This document shows, piece by piece, positions 17,877 through 26,644 of a DNA stretch of 64,000 nt. Below the pieces are notes generated by a model. The model was not told the origin of the DNA, did not search any database, and saw nothing but the letters and a program-made list of their open reading frames with translations. The stretch is from Oscillospiraceae bacterium NTUH-002-81. GTDB taxonomy: Bacteria > Bacillota > Clostridia > Lachnospirales > Lachnospiraceae. The DNA lies in assembly GCA_032620915.1 (NCBI GenBank), contig CP136052.1:2022501-2086500 (forward strand), given 5' to 3'. Numbering within the stretch: the first letter of the stretch is position 1; each line of letters begins with the position of its first letter. Position numbers and translations under genes: made by a program.

Positions 17877-18563
17877 TTAATTGATTTTTTCCTGAATAAA
17901 CATGGATGTCAGGAACGTGAATACATAGGCCTGTAAGAGCCCGTCAAAAATATCAAAATAAAGACTGAATGGCACCGGCAGCGCCACTGGCAGCAGCTGT
18001 TTGATCAGTTCCATGATCACAAATGCGCCCAGCACATTGCCGAACAGCCGCATGCACAGCGACAGCGGACGGATGATCACTTCCAGAAGGTTCATGGGGG
18101 CGATGACCGGCGACGGATCCGCGAAGCTTTTCAGCCAGCCTTTCAGGCCTTTTGACCGGATGCCCGATGTTTCCACGAGGATGATGCTCATCAGTGCCAG
18201 CGCCGCCGTCACATTCAGATCTTTGGTGGGCGGCTTGAGGCCAAACAGGCCGATGATATTGGACACACCGATGTACAGCAGCACGGTCACCATGTACGGG
18301 ACATACCGCCGTCCCTTCTCACCGAGAATGCCATCAAAAATATGCTCCAGTCCGGTGACTGCCGTTTCCAGTGCCACCTGTCTTCTAGTGGGTTCCGTCA
18401 CCCGCAGATGCCTGGTCAGCACGATGGACAACACAACGAGAACGCCCATGATGATCCAGGAAACGGCCACAGATTCTGCGATGGGAATGCCGCCAAACAC
18501 CGGAATGGTAAAAGCTGTCTTGCAGGTAAGCTCTTCCATGATCCTCGATGCAAGATCTCCCAT
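17877..18563 (-). CDS. atpB: ATP synthase F0 subunit a
   Basis: This is the stator channel subunit, 228 residues with five or six membrane helices. The essential arginine is R172 in SLCMRLFGNVLGAFVIMEL. A further conserved pattern is PTKDLNVTAALAL. It is the first gene of the operon; no atpI precedes it. AAAGGAGCTGACAATCT precedes the ATG. The upstream 155 bp are shared with the divergent lysR and contain a TATAAT at 18633-18638. Confidence 0.95.
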   Translation of the reverse strand: MGDLASRIMEELTCKTAFTIPVFGGIPIAESVAVSWIIMGVLVVLSIVLTRHLRVTEPTRRQVALETAVTGLEHIFDGILGEKGRRYVPYMVTVLLYIGVSNIIGLFGLKPPTKDLNVTAALALMSIILVETSGIRSKGLKGWLKSFADPSPVIAPMNLLEVIIRPLSLCMRLFGNVLGAFVIMELIKQLLPVALPVPFSLYFDIFDGLLQAYVFTFLTSMFIQEKIN

Positions 18564-18632
18564 AGATTGTCAGCTCCTTTCTTTTGTATCTGTTACGATA
18601 TCGCTCAGGGATTGTTTTTTCCTGATTCTTGC

Positions 18633-18638
18633 ATTATA
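18633..18638 (-). promoter_or_regulatory. -10 box of the atp operon promoter
   Basis: The minus strand reads TATAAT, about 70 nt before the atpB start. The -35 region is T-rich and poor (ATTTTT-like), so activation may be needed. Confidence 0.5.
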
Positions 18639-18676
18639 CTCATACGTGAAGAAAAATAAAAATGCTATTTTTGCGA

Positions 18677-18703
18677 TTATCCATACGTTATATACATGGA
18701 TAA
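18677..18703. promoter_or_regulatory. Putative LysR operator
   Basis: TTATCCAT-N11-ATGGATAA, a perfect 8 bp inverted repeat with the 11 bp spacer typical of LysR-type boxes, ending 15 bp before the lysR ATG. It lies between lysR and the divergent atp operon, so it could mediate autoregulation and perhaps act on atpB. Confidence 0.5.
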
Positions 18704-18718
18704 AAGAAAGGGAAAAAG

Positions 18719-19618
18719 ATGTCAGTCAGCTATGATTATTACAAAATCTTTTATTATGTGGCGAAATACAGAAATATTACAGCCGCAGCCAATGCGCTCT
18801 TCCTGTCCCAGCCTACCGTCAGCCGCACGATCCAGAATCTGGAAACAGAGCTGGGCTGTCAGCTGTTTATTCGCAGCAAAAAAGGCGTCGTCCTGACGCC
18901 GGAGGGAGAAATCCTGTACCGTTATGTGAGCCGGGCCCACCGCAGCATCACCCAGGCAGAGGAGGCGCTCACGGAGGCACGTTCCCTGAACAAAGGGGTG
19001 CTCCGGATCGCAGCCACGGAGATGACCATGCAGAACTTTCTCATGCCCTATCTGAAACGCTATCACAGCCTGTATCCGTCCATCAAGCTGGAGATTTCCA
19101 ATGGGACGACCAGTGAAGGGCTGCTGATGCTGGGTTCCAATCTGGCAGACCTGGCCGTGATCACCTCCCCCATCCCGGAGAATGACCAGCTGCTGGTGCA
19201 GAAGCTGCGGCCCATCAATGACGTGTGCATTGCCGGGAAACAATATGAACACCTGAAAGAGCGCCCGCTCTCGCTGGCAGATCTGGGACAATACCCTCTG
19301 ATCTGTCTGAAAAAGGGACTGACCACCCGGATCTTCCTGGATCATGTGTTTGAGTCCTGCGGGTTGCTTCTGGATCCGGACATTGAGATCGCCTCCTCGG
19401 AGCTCATCACGCCCATGGTCGTGTTAAATATGGGCATCGGCATTGTGCCATTGCGGCTGGCCCGGCCGGAGATCGAGAAAGGGAATGTCTTCTGCCTTTC
19501 TATCAAAGAAAAATTTCCGCCCCGCGACCTCTGCCTGGTGTCTCATGTGGAGTACCCGCCATCTGCCGCAGCGCGGAAATTTGAAGATCTTCTGATGGAT
19601 GATTCCATCTCCGAATAA
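18719..19618 (+). CDS. LysR family transcriptional regulator
   Basis: This DNA-binding regulator has 299 residues. The N-terminal winged helix-turn-helix (about 1-60) has NITAAANALFLSQPTVSRTIQNLETELGCQLFIRSKKGVVLTPEGE. A LysR substrate-binding domain follows (about 90-290). The inducer is unknown. The ATG follows AAAGAAAGGGAAAAAG. It is divergent from the ATP synthase operon, with a palindrome of LysR type just upstream. LysR proteins often control the divergent neighbour, but regulation of atp genes by one would be unusual. Confidence 0.9.
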   Translation: MSVSYDYYKIFYYVAKYRNITAAANALFLSQPTVSRTIQNLETELGCQLFIRSKKGVVLTPEGEILYRYVSRAHRSITQAEEALTEARSLNKGVLRIAATEMTMQNFLMPYLKRYHSLYPSIKLEISNGTTSEGLLMLGSNLADLAVITSPIPENDQLLVQKLRPINDVCIAGKQYEHLKERPLSLADLGQYPLICLKKGLTTRIFLDHVFESCGLLLDPDIEIASSELITPMVVLNMGIGIVPLRLARPEIEKGNVFCLSIKEKFPPRDLCLVSHVEYPPSAAARKFEDLLMDDSISE

Positions 19619-19633
19619 AAAACGTTTTTCTGT

Positions 19634-21691
19634 TTACAGGTTCAGATTGCCCAGATCATACCGCATATAGGCAGCCAGCCGTTTTTTCAGCGGCTGGTAT
19701 TTTTCCAGGGAAAGCTCCGGGTCTTCCTCGAACACTGCCGTCACCGCATCGTTGGCTTCTTTCAGAATCCCGGCATCTGTGAAAATATCCCCGATCCGAA
19801 ATTCCAGCAGGCCGCTCTGGCGGATGCCGAACATATCCCCGGGCCCCCGCAGCTTCAGATCCTCACTGGCAATATAAAATCCGTCGTTGGAGCGGTTCAG
19901 CGTCTGGAGTCGTTTCAGCGTATCCTTACTCTTCGTGTCGGACACAAAAATACAGTAGGACTGATGGGCGCCGCGCCCCACCCGGCCCCGGAGCTGATGG
20001 AGCTGGGCCAGGCCGAAGCGCTCGGCGTTCTCCACCATCATCACCGTGGCGTTGGGCACGTTGACTCCCACCTCGATGACCGTGGTGGACACCAGCACCT
20101 GGATCTCTCCGGCCAGAAACCGCTCCATGATCTCATTTTTTTCTTTGGGCTTCATTTTGCCGTGGAGATAAGCCGTGTGGATATCCCCCGGCAGCACTTC
20201 CCGCAGCTTTTTCTCATAATCCATGACGTTGGTCACGCCGTCCATGGTTTCATTTTCCTCCACCATGGGGCAGATCACATAGGCCTGTCGGCCTTCCCGT
20301 ACCTGATTTTCGATGAATTTGTAGGCCGTGGCATGGTAGCTGCTGTTCACCACGCAGTTTTTGATGGGCAGCCGGTTGGCCGGCAGCTCATCGATGACCG
20401 AAATATCCAGATCCCCGTACAAGATGATGGCCAGCGTCCGGGGAATGGGGGTGGCACTCATGACCAGGATATGGGGATGGGCTCCTTTGTCGGACAGGGC
20501 TTCCCGCTGCCGCACGCCAAACCGGTGCTGCTCGTCCGTCACCACCAGCGCCAGATTCCGAAACTGCACCTTGTCCTGGATAAGGGCGTGGGTGCCGATG
20601 ACAATGTCCGCCTCTCCCGCCTCAATGCGGGCATAGGCCTCCCGCTTCTCCTTTGCCGTCATGGAGCCGATGAGCAGGATCGGCGTCAACGGGATATGAT
20701 GCGCCCCGAACAGCTCCTGCATGGACTCCATATGCTGTCTGGCCAGCACCTCCGTGGGCACCATGAGAGCTCCCTGCAGTCCATTGAGGCAGACGGTCAT
20801 CAGCGCCAGAATGGCAATGATCGTCTTGCCGGAGCCCACGTCTCCCTGGACAAGACGGCTCATGACATAAGGCTTCTGCAGATCCGCCTCGATCTCCTGC
20901 CACACTTTTGTCTGGGCGCCGGTGAGTTCGTAGGGCAGCCCTTCGATAAAAGCCGCCACCTCCGGCCGTTTCTCAATGGAGAAATCATTGGTCAGCCGCT
21001 CTTCTGAAGTTTTCAGCTGACGAAGGGAAGCGATAAACAGGAAAAACTCATCGAACACCAGCCGTTTCCGGGCCTGAAGCAGCAGCTCCCGGTCTTTTGG
21101 AAAATGAATGTTCGTCAGGGCAAAGTTATACTCCGGCAGGGTGTGGCGCTGCCGGAAATCCACCGGGTAAAATTCCCGCTTGCTGCCATAGTTGCTCACG
21201 GCCTGGGCCATGGCTTTCGTCAGCATCTTGTTGGACACTCCGGCAGTCAGCGGATAGATGGGCAGAAGCCGTCCCATCTGTTCTTCATATTTCTCCGGTG
21301 CAAACACCTCCGGCTGGATCATCTGCAGATTTTTGCCGGATAATTTCACACGGCCGCGAAACACATACGTGCTCCCGGCCGTGAGATTGTTCTTCATAAA
21401 CAGTGCATTGAACCAGGTGGCCGTCATGGTGCCGCCGGGATCGGATACCGACACGGTCACAAGAACCATGCCCCGGATCCGCCGGGCATTCACCGGGCCA
21501 TCCACCCGTCCCATGATGCTGACCACCTCTGTCCCGTCCGGATGCACCTCCGAAGTCAGGACTGGCTGTTGATATTCTTCATAATCTCTCGGGTAATAGT
21601 CGAGAAGCTCTTCCACCGTGGTAATGCCCAAGCGTGCAAAAGATTTCGCTGTCTTCTCGCCGATCCCCTTCAAAGAACTGATTGGATTCAT
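19634..21691 (-). CDS. recG: ATP-dependent DNA helicase RecG
   Basis: This helicase remodels stalled replication forks and Holliday junctions. Of 685 residues, the N-terminal wedge/OB domain (about 1-170) is followed by helicase motifs: Walker A GDVGSGKT, the DEQH box in VVTDEQHRFGVRQ, SATPIPRTL, and the C-terminal AERFGLAQLHQLRGRVGRG typical of RecG. It is convergent with lysR (15 bp apart) and follows the fakA-like gene by 7 nt, as in many Firmicutes. Confidence 0.97.
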   Translation of the reverse strand: MNPISSLKGIGEKTAKSFARLGITTVEELLDYYPRDYEEYQQPVLTSEVHPDGTEVVSIMGRVDGPVNARRIRGMVLVTVSVSDPGGTMTATWFNALFMKNNLTAGSTYVFRGRVKLSGKNLQMIQPEVFAPEKYEEQMGRLLPIYPLTAGVSNKMLTKAMAQAVSNYGSKREFYPVDFRQRHTLPEYNFALTNIHFPKDRELLLQARKRLVFDEFFLFIASLRQLKTSEERLTNDFSIEKRPEVAAFIEGLPYELTGAQTKVWQEIEADLQKPYVMSRLVQGDVGSGKTIIAILALMTVCLNGLQGALMVPTEVLARQHMESMQELFGAHHIPLTPILLIGSMTAKEKREAYARIEAGEADIVIGTHALIQDKVQFRNLALVVTDEQHRFGVRQREALSDKGAHPHILVMSATPIPRTLAIILYGDLDISVIDELPANRLPIKNCVVNSSYHATAYKFIENQVREGRQAYVICPMVEENETMDGVTNVMDYEKKLREVLPGDIHTAYLHGKMKPKEKNEIMERFLAGEIQVLVSTTVIEVGVNVPNATVMMVENAERFGLAQLHQLRGRVGRGAHQSYCIFVSDTKSKDTLKRLQTLNRSNDGFYIASEDLKLRGPGDMFGIRQSGLLEFRIGDIFTDAGILKEANDAVTAVFEEDPELSLEKYQPLKKRLAAYMRYDLGNLNL

Positions 21692-21698
21692 GTCACTC

Positions 21699-23363
21699 TT
21701 ACTCTACGCTGACTACATAGTAGTAGATAGGCTGTCCGCCGAAATGTACCTCGATATCACAGTCGGGATATTCTTTCTCCAGCCAGGATGCCAGCGCATT
21801 CGCATCCTCTTCCTTCATGTCCTCGCCGTAGTAAACGCTAATCAGCTCTGAGTCCTCGTCCACCATCTGGGCGATCATGTCCTTGGTGGTCTGGGCAATA
21901 TCACGGCCCACAGACAGGATCGTCTTGTCGCCGATGCCCATAATGTCGCCCTCATGGATATCCTTGTCATCAATGTGGGTATCCCGCACAGCGTAGGTCA
22001 CCTGACCGGTCTTCACGTTCTCAATGCCCTCCATCATGGCAGAAGCATTCTCCTCCACCGGACGGTCCGGAACAAAATTGATCAGCGCCGCAATACCCTG
22101 GGGCACGGTCTTGGTGGGAATGACGAACACATTCTTGTCCTTGGTCAGGGACTGGGCCTGATTGGCTGCCAGAATGATGTTCTTATTATTCGGGAAAATG
22201 AAAATATTCTGCGCATTTACCTTCTCGATGGCGTTGAGCATGTCCTCGGTGCTGGGGTTCATGGTCTGGCCGCCCTCAATAAGGTAGTCTACCCCCAGTC
22301 CTTTGAAGATCTCACCGATACCGGCACCGATGGATACGGAGATAAAACCGCACTCTTTCTTGGGTGCTTTCGCTGCCTCGGCTTCCTGCTTCTGCTGCTC
22401 GGCCAGCTTGGCTGCGTCCTTGATCAGCTTCTCCTGGTGTTCCTCACGCATATTGTCGATCTTCATTCTGGAAAGTGCGCCATACGTCAGAGCCTTCTGG
22501 ATCGCCAGACCCGGATCGTTCGTATGTACGTGCACCTTCACGATATCGTCATCGGACACGACCACGATGGAATCCCCGATGGACTCCAGATAGCTCTTGA
22601 ACTCATGTTCCTTCTCTTCGTTATATCCCTTGTTCAGCATAACGATGAACTCGGTGCAGTAGCCGAACTTGATGTCCGCCTCTGCCTGGGCACCGGGCTT
22701 GGTCACGGTCGCTGCCGGGCCTGCCTCGATGGTGTAGTCGATCTCCTTGCCCATGAACGCATCAAATGCGCCTTTCAGTACCTGCACAAGACCCTGTCCG
22801 CCGGAATCCACCACGCCTGCTTCCTTCAGCACCGGCAGCATGTCCGGGGTTCTGGACAGCACTTCATCCGCATACTCGATGATGGCGCGGAAGAACATCT
22901 CCAGATCATCTGCGCTCTCTGCCAGCTCGCATGCCTTGTCTGCGGCGCCTCTGGCAACGGTCAGGATCGTTCCCTCCTTCGGCTTCATCACGGCCTTATA
23001 TGCGGTCTCCACACCCTTCTCCATGGCATTGGCGATGAGCACCGCATCCAGCTCCTTATATTCCTTAATCCCCTTCGTAAATCCACGAAGCAGCTGAGAG
23101 AGAATGACACCGGAATTGCCCCGCGCACCACGCAAGGATCCGCTGGAAATGGCCTTGGCAAGCTCTCCCATCTCGATCTGTTCCATGCCGCCGACTTCCC
23201 GGGCTGCGGACATGATGGTGAGCGTCATGTTCGTTCCGGTATCTCCATCGGGAACCGGGAATACATTCAGCTCATTGATCCATTCCTTCTTCGCCTCTAA
23301 GTTCTTCGCTCCGCCCAGAAACATCTTTGCGACCATTTCGGCGTTAATTGTATTGATAGCCAC
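21699..23363 (-). CDS. DAK2 domain protein, FakA/YloV-like fatty acid kinase
   Basis: This 554-residue protein has an N-terminal dihydroxyacetone-kinase-like (DhaL) domain, about 1-200, with the nucleotide motif VPDGDTGTNMT and GARGNSGVILSQ. A DegV-related C-terminal region follows. Homologues (YloV, FakA) phosphorylate fatty acids presented by FakB/DegV carriers. The start codon is GTG after AAGGAGGAGC. The arrangement Gls24 gene, fakA-like gene, recG is the conserved yloU-yloV-recG block. Confidence 0.88.
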   Translation of the reverse strand: MAINTINAEMVAKMFLGGAKNLEAKKEWINELNVFPVPDGDTGTNMTLTIMSAAREVGGMEQIEMGELAKAISSGSLRGARGNSGVILSQLLRGFTKGIKEYKELDAVLIANAMEKGVETAYKAVMKPKEGTILTVARGAADKACELAESADDLEMFFRAIIEYADEVLSRTPDMLPVLKEAGVVDSGGQGLVQVLKGAFDAFMGKEIDYTIEAGPAATVTKPGAQAEADIKFGYCTEFIVMLNKGYNEEKEHEFKSYLESIGDSIVVVSDDDIVKVHVHTNDPGLAIQKALTYGALSRMKIDNMREEHQEKLIKDAAKLAEQQKQEAEAAKAPKKECGFISVSIGAGIGEIFKGLGVDYLIEGGQTMNPSTEDMLNAIEKVNAQNIFIFPNNKNIILAANQAQSLTKDKNVFVIPTKTVPQGIAALINFVPDRPVEENASAMMEGIENVKTGQVTYAVRDTHIDDKDIHEGDIMGIGDKTILSVGRDIAQTTKDMIAQMVDEDSELISVYYGEDMKEEDANALASWLEKEYPDCDIEVHFGGQPIYYYVVSVE

Positions 23364-23386
23364 TGCAAGCTCCTCCTTATAATACC

Positions 23387-23743
23387 CTAATCAATGACGC
23401 GAACGCCCTCTACATAAATATTGATCTTCTCGATCTCCATACCGGTAAATTCCTCTACCTGATACTTGACGGTACTGATCAGATTGTCCGCAACGGAAGA
23501 AATGTTCACACCGTACACAACAATCACATGAAAATCCAGCGTGATCCGGTTGTCATTGAGCTCTACGCTGATGCCGTGGGTCAGGCTGTCCTTCTTCAGA
23601 AGCTTTACCAATCCGTCTTTCATATTGACAGACGCCATCCCGACGATACCAAAGCACTCAACGGCAACAGAACCGGCATACTTGGCGATAACATCGGTAT
23701 CTATTAAAACTTCACCCATCTGCGTATTCATATGTCCCTTCAT
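23387..23743 (-). CDS. Asp23/Gls24 family envelope stress protein (YloU-like)
   Basis: This 118-residue Gls24-family protein has the pattern GEVLIDTDVIAKYAGSVAVECFGIVGMASV and LDFHVIVVYGVNISSVADNLISTVKYQVEEFTG. Family members often associate with the membrane or fatty-acid handling and are stress-linked; the function here is not established. The first ATG at 23743 has GGAGG 7 nt upstream. It leads the yloU-yloV-recG block. The upstream region holds a TATAAT at 23814-23819 (minus) and a GCCGCAG/CTGCGGC stem at 23771-23797. Confidence 0.88.
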   Translation of the reverse strand: MKGHMNTQMGEVLIDTDVIAKYAGSVAVECFGIVGMASVNMKDGLVKLLKKDSLTHGISVELNDNRITLDFHVIVVYGVNISSVADNLISTVKYQVEEFTGMEIEKINIYVEGVRVID

Positions 23744-23881
23744 CCTGGCACCTCCACACTTTTCTGGCTCGCCGCAGGAAAAGAAAAAGGCTGCGGCAGA
23801 GCATCCTGTGCATATTATACCCTCTTTGTGAAAAAAAGGAAACTAAATTTTTAATTAATTTCTTTTTTTTCAAAAATGCAC

Positions 23882-23910
23882 TTGCAAAAACAACGGTTAT
23901 CTGCTAGAAT
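23882..23910 (+). promoter_or_regulatory. Sigma-A promoter of rpmB
   Basis: TTGCAA at 23882-23887, 17 bp, TAGAAT at 23905-23910, about 55 nt before the ATG. Confidence 0.75.
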
Positions 23911-23965
23911 ACTTTTTGTTGTGAGTTTTTATGTAGACTTAATCTGGTTTTAGGGAGGTGCAATC

Positions 23966-24151
23966 ATGGCAAAATGCGCTATCTGTGAGAAAGGTGCCCA
24001 CTTCGGACATGCAGTGAGCCATTCTAATAGAAAAACTAACAAGATGTGGAAATCCAACGTAAAGTCTGTAAGAGTGAAAGTGAACGGAGCAGCTCAGAGA
24101 ATGTACGTATGTACTTCCTGCCTGAAGTCCGGCAAAGTAGAGAGAGCTTAA
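23966..24151 (+). CDS. rpmB: 50S ribosomal protein L28
   Basis: This 61-residue large-subunit protein starts MAKCAICEKGAHFGHAVSHSNRKTNKMWKSN. Cysteines at 4, 7, 49 and 52 form the two CxxC pairs of the zinc-binding L28 type. GGGAGGTG precedes the ATG. It is a single-gene unit with its own promoter and terminator. Its position opposite yloU is the usual Firmicutes arrangement. Confidence 0.97.
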   Translation: MAKCAICEKGAHFGHAVSHSNRKTNKMWKSNVKSVRVKVNGAAQRMYVCTSCLKSGKVERA

Positions 24152-24186
24152 GTCTCCTCTTCTGATTTCCAAACATGAATGCGGCG

Positions 24187-24218
24187 AAAAAGGACGATTG
24201 ATCGATCGTCCTTTTTTT
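24187..24218 (+). terminator. Terminator of rpmB
   Basis: GGACGAT-TGATCG-ATCGTCC flanked by AAAA and TTTTTTT. The A-run on the left also allows function for the convergent small gene at 24229-24366. Confidence 0.85.
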
Positions 24219-24228
24219 GTGCCTGCAT

Positions 24229-24366
24229 TTAACATCCGAATAACTCATATCCGATAATGAAAAAAAGTATCATCAGGATCCACTGCATGACAACGCTGGG
24301 CAGCAGCAGGCCGACAAGAATGCCCACTGCCGTCCAGAACAGTGTATAGCCGATCAGTCGCCTCAT
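24229..24366 (-). CDS. Small hydrophobic membrane peptide, 45 residues
   Basis: The frame from ATG 24366 reads MRRLIGYTLFWTAVGILVG, then LLLPSVVMQWILMILFFIIGY, ending ELFGC. Two membrane helices with a positive N-terminus are predicted. Similar tiny proteins are common in Lachnospiraceae, as far as I recall. The upstream region has AGGAGAGG, unusually far (about 15 nt) from the ATG, and a run of six T's directly before it. The function is unknown. Confidence 0.6.
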   Translation of the reverse strand: MRRLIGYTLFWTAVGILVGLLLPSVVMQWILMILFFIIGYELFGC

Positions 24367-24443
24367 AAAAAAGCCCCGCCCTCTCCTGCCATTTTTCAAA
24401 GAAATCGCTTTCTTCTATATATAATATATGACAGAGGGGCGGG
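24367..24443 (-). other. Terminator-like stem before the 45-residue membrane peptide
   Basis: On the minus strand CCCGCCCCTCT (24443-24433) can pair with AGAGGGCGGGG (24384-24374), followed by GCTTTTTT and then the ATG at 24366. The 48 nt loop is long. It could be an attenuator or the end of an upstream transcript; a TA-rich -10-like stretch lies inside the loop. Confidence 0.35.
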
Positions 24444-24458
24444 ATATTGCATCAAATG

Positions 24459-24596
24459 TTACCAGCTGCTATCCGCAAACTTATTCTGCATGGCAATAGC
24501 CGTCTCCATCGCCCGTTCATCCAGCATAGCGGCAGCCTCCTCCTCATATTGAAACAACGGGCAGATGAGGGCTTTCGCAAACTGTTCTCCCGCCAT
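24459..24596 (-). CDS. Possible small open frame or gene remnant, 45 codons
   Basis: ATG 24596 to TAA 24459 encodes MAGEQFAKALICPLFQYEEE, then a Met/Ala/Glu-rich tail ending FADSSW. There is no convincing ribosome binding site and no family match. It lies just beyond the terminator of the Rpn gene and may be a remnant. Confidence 0.22.
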   Translation of the reverse strand: MAGEQFAKALICPLFQYEEEAAAMLDERAMETAIAMQNKFADSSW

Positions 24597-24612
24597 TGTC
24601 AGGGGTTTAAAA

Positions 24613-24649
24613 GACACGGCAAACCAACTTTCCCGTCAGTTACCGTGTC
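24613..24649 (-). terminator. Terminator after Rpn-family gene
   Basis: The minus strand reads GACACGGTAAC ... GTTTGCCGTGTC followed by TTTT, 25 nt after the stop codon. Confidence 0.65.
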
Positions 24650-24674
24650 CCTTCTTTTCTAGTTCAACAAAATG

Positions 24675-25683
24675 TTAATTGATACCATATTCTTTCAGCA
24701 GGCAATCCCGAAATACCGGATCATCCAACGCACGTTTTAAGTCTTCCAATCGTTCATCTGCCAAGAGCTGCTTTGTCAGTTCCTCTTTCCTCTTAGCATC
24801 TTTTACTTCCTGCTTTGCCGTCTCAGCAAGCTGTTCCGCAACTTTCGCTCTTTTTCTTCTCTTGCTCCGCAATTTGCCGCTCTCGCTCTGCATTTTTTCG
24901 TTCCTGCTCTGCAATTTTCCGTTCTCGTTCCGCACTTTCCTGCGCGTCTTTGCGCCCCTGTTCACGGCCTTCCTCATACATCATCTGATCATGCTCAAAC
25001 CATTTCATATATCGTAATGAAACCTCCCCGTCCCGTTTGACCTGATCTACCATCTGCTGGATGTCTCTCAGATCTTCATTGATCGCATTGTTCTGGTTCG
25101 TGTTCTCCATATAGCTGAGCAGCTGACGCAAACTTTCCGAGATGTTTCCTTTTTTGCCCCGGGTATACAGCACCCAGGTTTCCGCATCATCCTCATACGG
25201 CATTGTCGGCTCTTCCAGGCATCTGTTCTTTATCGTGTATAACACCCGATCATAGCCGAAAGGATCATAATCGCAGATAAAGATCACGTACACCTTTTTC
25301 ATTTTGCCAAAATGCTCTCCGGCTTTCAGGCTTCTTCTGTCGATCATCGCATGATAAAACCTGGCTCGCTTCGGAAATGCTTTGATCTCCGCGTTCTTAT
25401 GGTTATGGTCCGGTTCCACATCGTAGACAGTGGGGATTTCGTCTCCATTGATCTGCACGCTTCCGTCTTCCTCGATATAGACATCCAGCCTTGCGCCACG
25501 AAGATCCGTATTCACTCCCGCAAACGACTCCTGCGCACGGATTTTCAGGTGCGGAAATTTCCGATCAAACAATGTTTCCAGCAGTTTGCGGATAAACGCT
25601 TCCCCCGTATCCGGATACGCCAGCATGGCATGAAACAGGAAATCATCCAACAGGTTCAATTCTTCCAGTTTTCTTCTCTGCAT
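24675..25683 (-). CDS. Rpn family recombination-promoting nuclease / PD-(D/E)XK transposase-like, +1 frameshift in this sequence
   Basis: The N-terminal domain (residues 1-220) has the PDDEXK_2 pattern: LLDDFLFHAMLAYPDTGEAFIRKLLETLF, ARLDVYIEEDGSVQINGDEIPTVYDVEPDH, RARFYHAMIDRRSLKAGE and VYVIFICDYDPFG. A charged coiled-coil tail with repeated AEQERK units follows. The frame breaks near residue 277; removing one A from the A5 run at 24851-24855 restores EKKRAKVAEQLAETAKQEV and the end DCLLKEYGIN, giving 335 residues. The ATG at 25683 follows AAGGAGG. Such proteins are scattered, recently mobile-looking genes; some cut DNA and raise recombination. Confidence 0.83.
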
Positions 25684-25836
25684 TCGCAACTTCCTCCTTG
25701 TGATGGCAGAGAAAATGGAATACGCACTGTCAAAGCCGCTGCATGTCCGCTCTCACGCTCTCCGCCATATTTTTTGTTTTCGCATATGGGGATTGAGTGG
25801 CTGAACAGCCAAGAACTTTCCCAGATATGTAATTGT

Positions 25837-25865
25837 AGTGTAGCAAATGTCTGCTTTTCTGTCAA
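25837..25865 (-). promoter_or_regulatory. Sigma-A promoter of the Rpn-family gene
   Basis: The minus strand has TTGACA (25865-25860), 17 bp, TACACT (25842-25837). It leaves an unusually long leader of about 145 nt in which I see no further structure. Confidence 0.65.
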
Positions 25866-25944
25866 TGCTTAAGCCGAAAATATCCCTCGATTGAGATTAC
25901 AAACTTTCTTTAAAATACCTTGTTCGTTTTGTAAATGGTTCACA

Positions 25945-26346
25945 TCATATGTCCAGCTGTTTTACCACATATTCAAAATCATAAAATAAATCAATATATT
26001 TCTCTACAATCACCGTACAATGTGTTTTCACGATTTCACAGTCATAATCATGTATGAGCGCATTGCGCACTTTCAACATATCCATCCATGCATCATCAGA
26101 GATCAGATTTGCCTTATACGCTTCCCGAAGTACTTCTCTCGGAGAACCGGTTACAAAACCGGTGATAGCATAATATTGTACCAGAATGTCTTTCATCACT
26201 TTCCAGGCAAGATCAAAAGTGATACTGAATTTTGCACCGGTTCCGCTCAATACAAAGGAATCCGCAAGGTCACGCTGCCTTGCCTCCGCCAATGCATCGA
26301 GAGAATTGCAAAAAGATTGAAAACGTTTGTTAAATTTTGCGTCCAT
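25945..26346 (-). CDS. hepT: HepT-like toxin (HI0074 family)
   Basis: This 133-residue all-helical protein belongs to the nucleotidyltransferase substrate-binding family HI0074. It carries the RX4HXY motif of HepT toxins as RNALIHDY near residue 100. In characterised MNT-HepT pairs, HepT is an RNase-type toxin that is silenced when MntA AMPylates the tyrosine of this motif. It overlaps the mntA gene upstream by 17 nt, the usual order for this system. Confidence 0.87.
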   Translation of the reverse strand: MDAKFNKRFQSFCNSLDALAEARQRDLADSFVLSGTGAKFSITFDLAWKVMKDILVQYYAITGFVTGSPREVLREAYKANLISDDAWMDMLKVRNALIHDYDCEIVKTHCTVIVEKYIDLFYDFEYVVKQLDI

Positions 26347-26599
26347 ATTTTCTGATATCCTCCAATAACAGTTGATTTCTGCACGTATCCATATTCACCA
26401 GATCGACACTGTAGAGCGTCGGCAATTCTTCTACCTGTTCACGAAGCTCGTCAAAATTATTTACCCCTGCCACTGCCACATCAATGTCACTGCGTTCCCG
26501 CGCCGTACCTTTGGCTCTGGAACCATATAAAATCACTTCTTTTGCGCCAAAATTTCTGCAAAGCCTTGCAGTTTCCCGGATAACCTCATCAGCTTTCAT
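26330..26599 (-). CDS. mntA: MntA-like nucleotidyltransferase antitoxin
   Basis: This 89-residue minimal nucleotidyltransferase has the catalytic GSX10DXD motif in VILYGSRAKG...SDIDVAV. It is expected to transfer AMP to, and so neutralise, the HepT partner encoded directly downstream. The pair lies between the LprI-like lipoprotein gene and the Rpn gene, in a stretch that looks accessory. Confidence 0.87.
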   Translation of the reverse strand: MKADEVIRETARLCRNFGAKEVILYGSRAKGTARERSDIDVAVAGVNNFDELREQVEELPTLYSVDLVNMDTCRNQLLLEDIRKYGRKI

Positions 26600-26644
26600 G
26601 CCTGTTCCCTGCCCTTTTCTTCATCGTAACATTTTTCTCAATTC

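Noticed and set aside
21954..23300. Long open frame opposite the fakA-like gene; similar ones opposite recG (19964-21007), RpiR/HI0933 genes (53758-55143) and apbE (41373-42554)
   Set aside because: All are mirror images of well-supported genes, without ribosome sites or recognisable domains.
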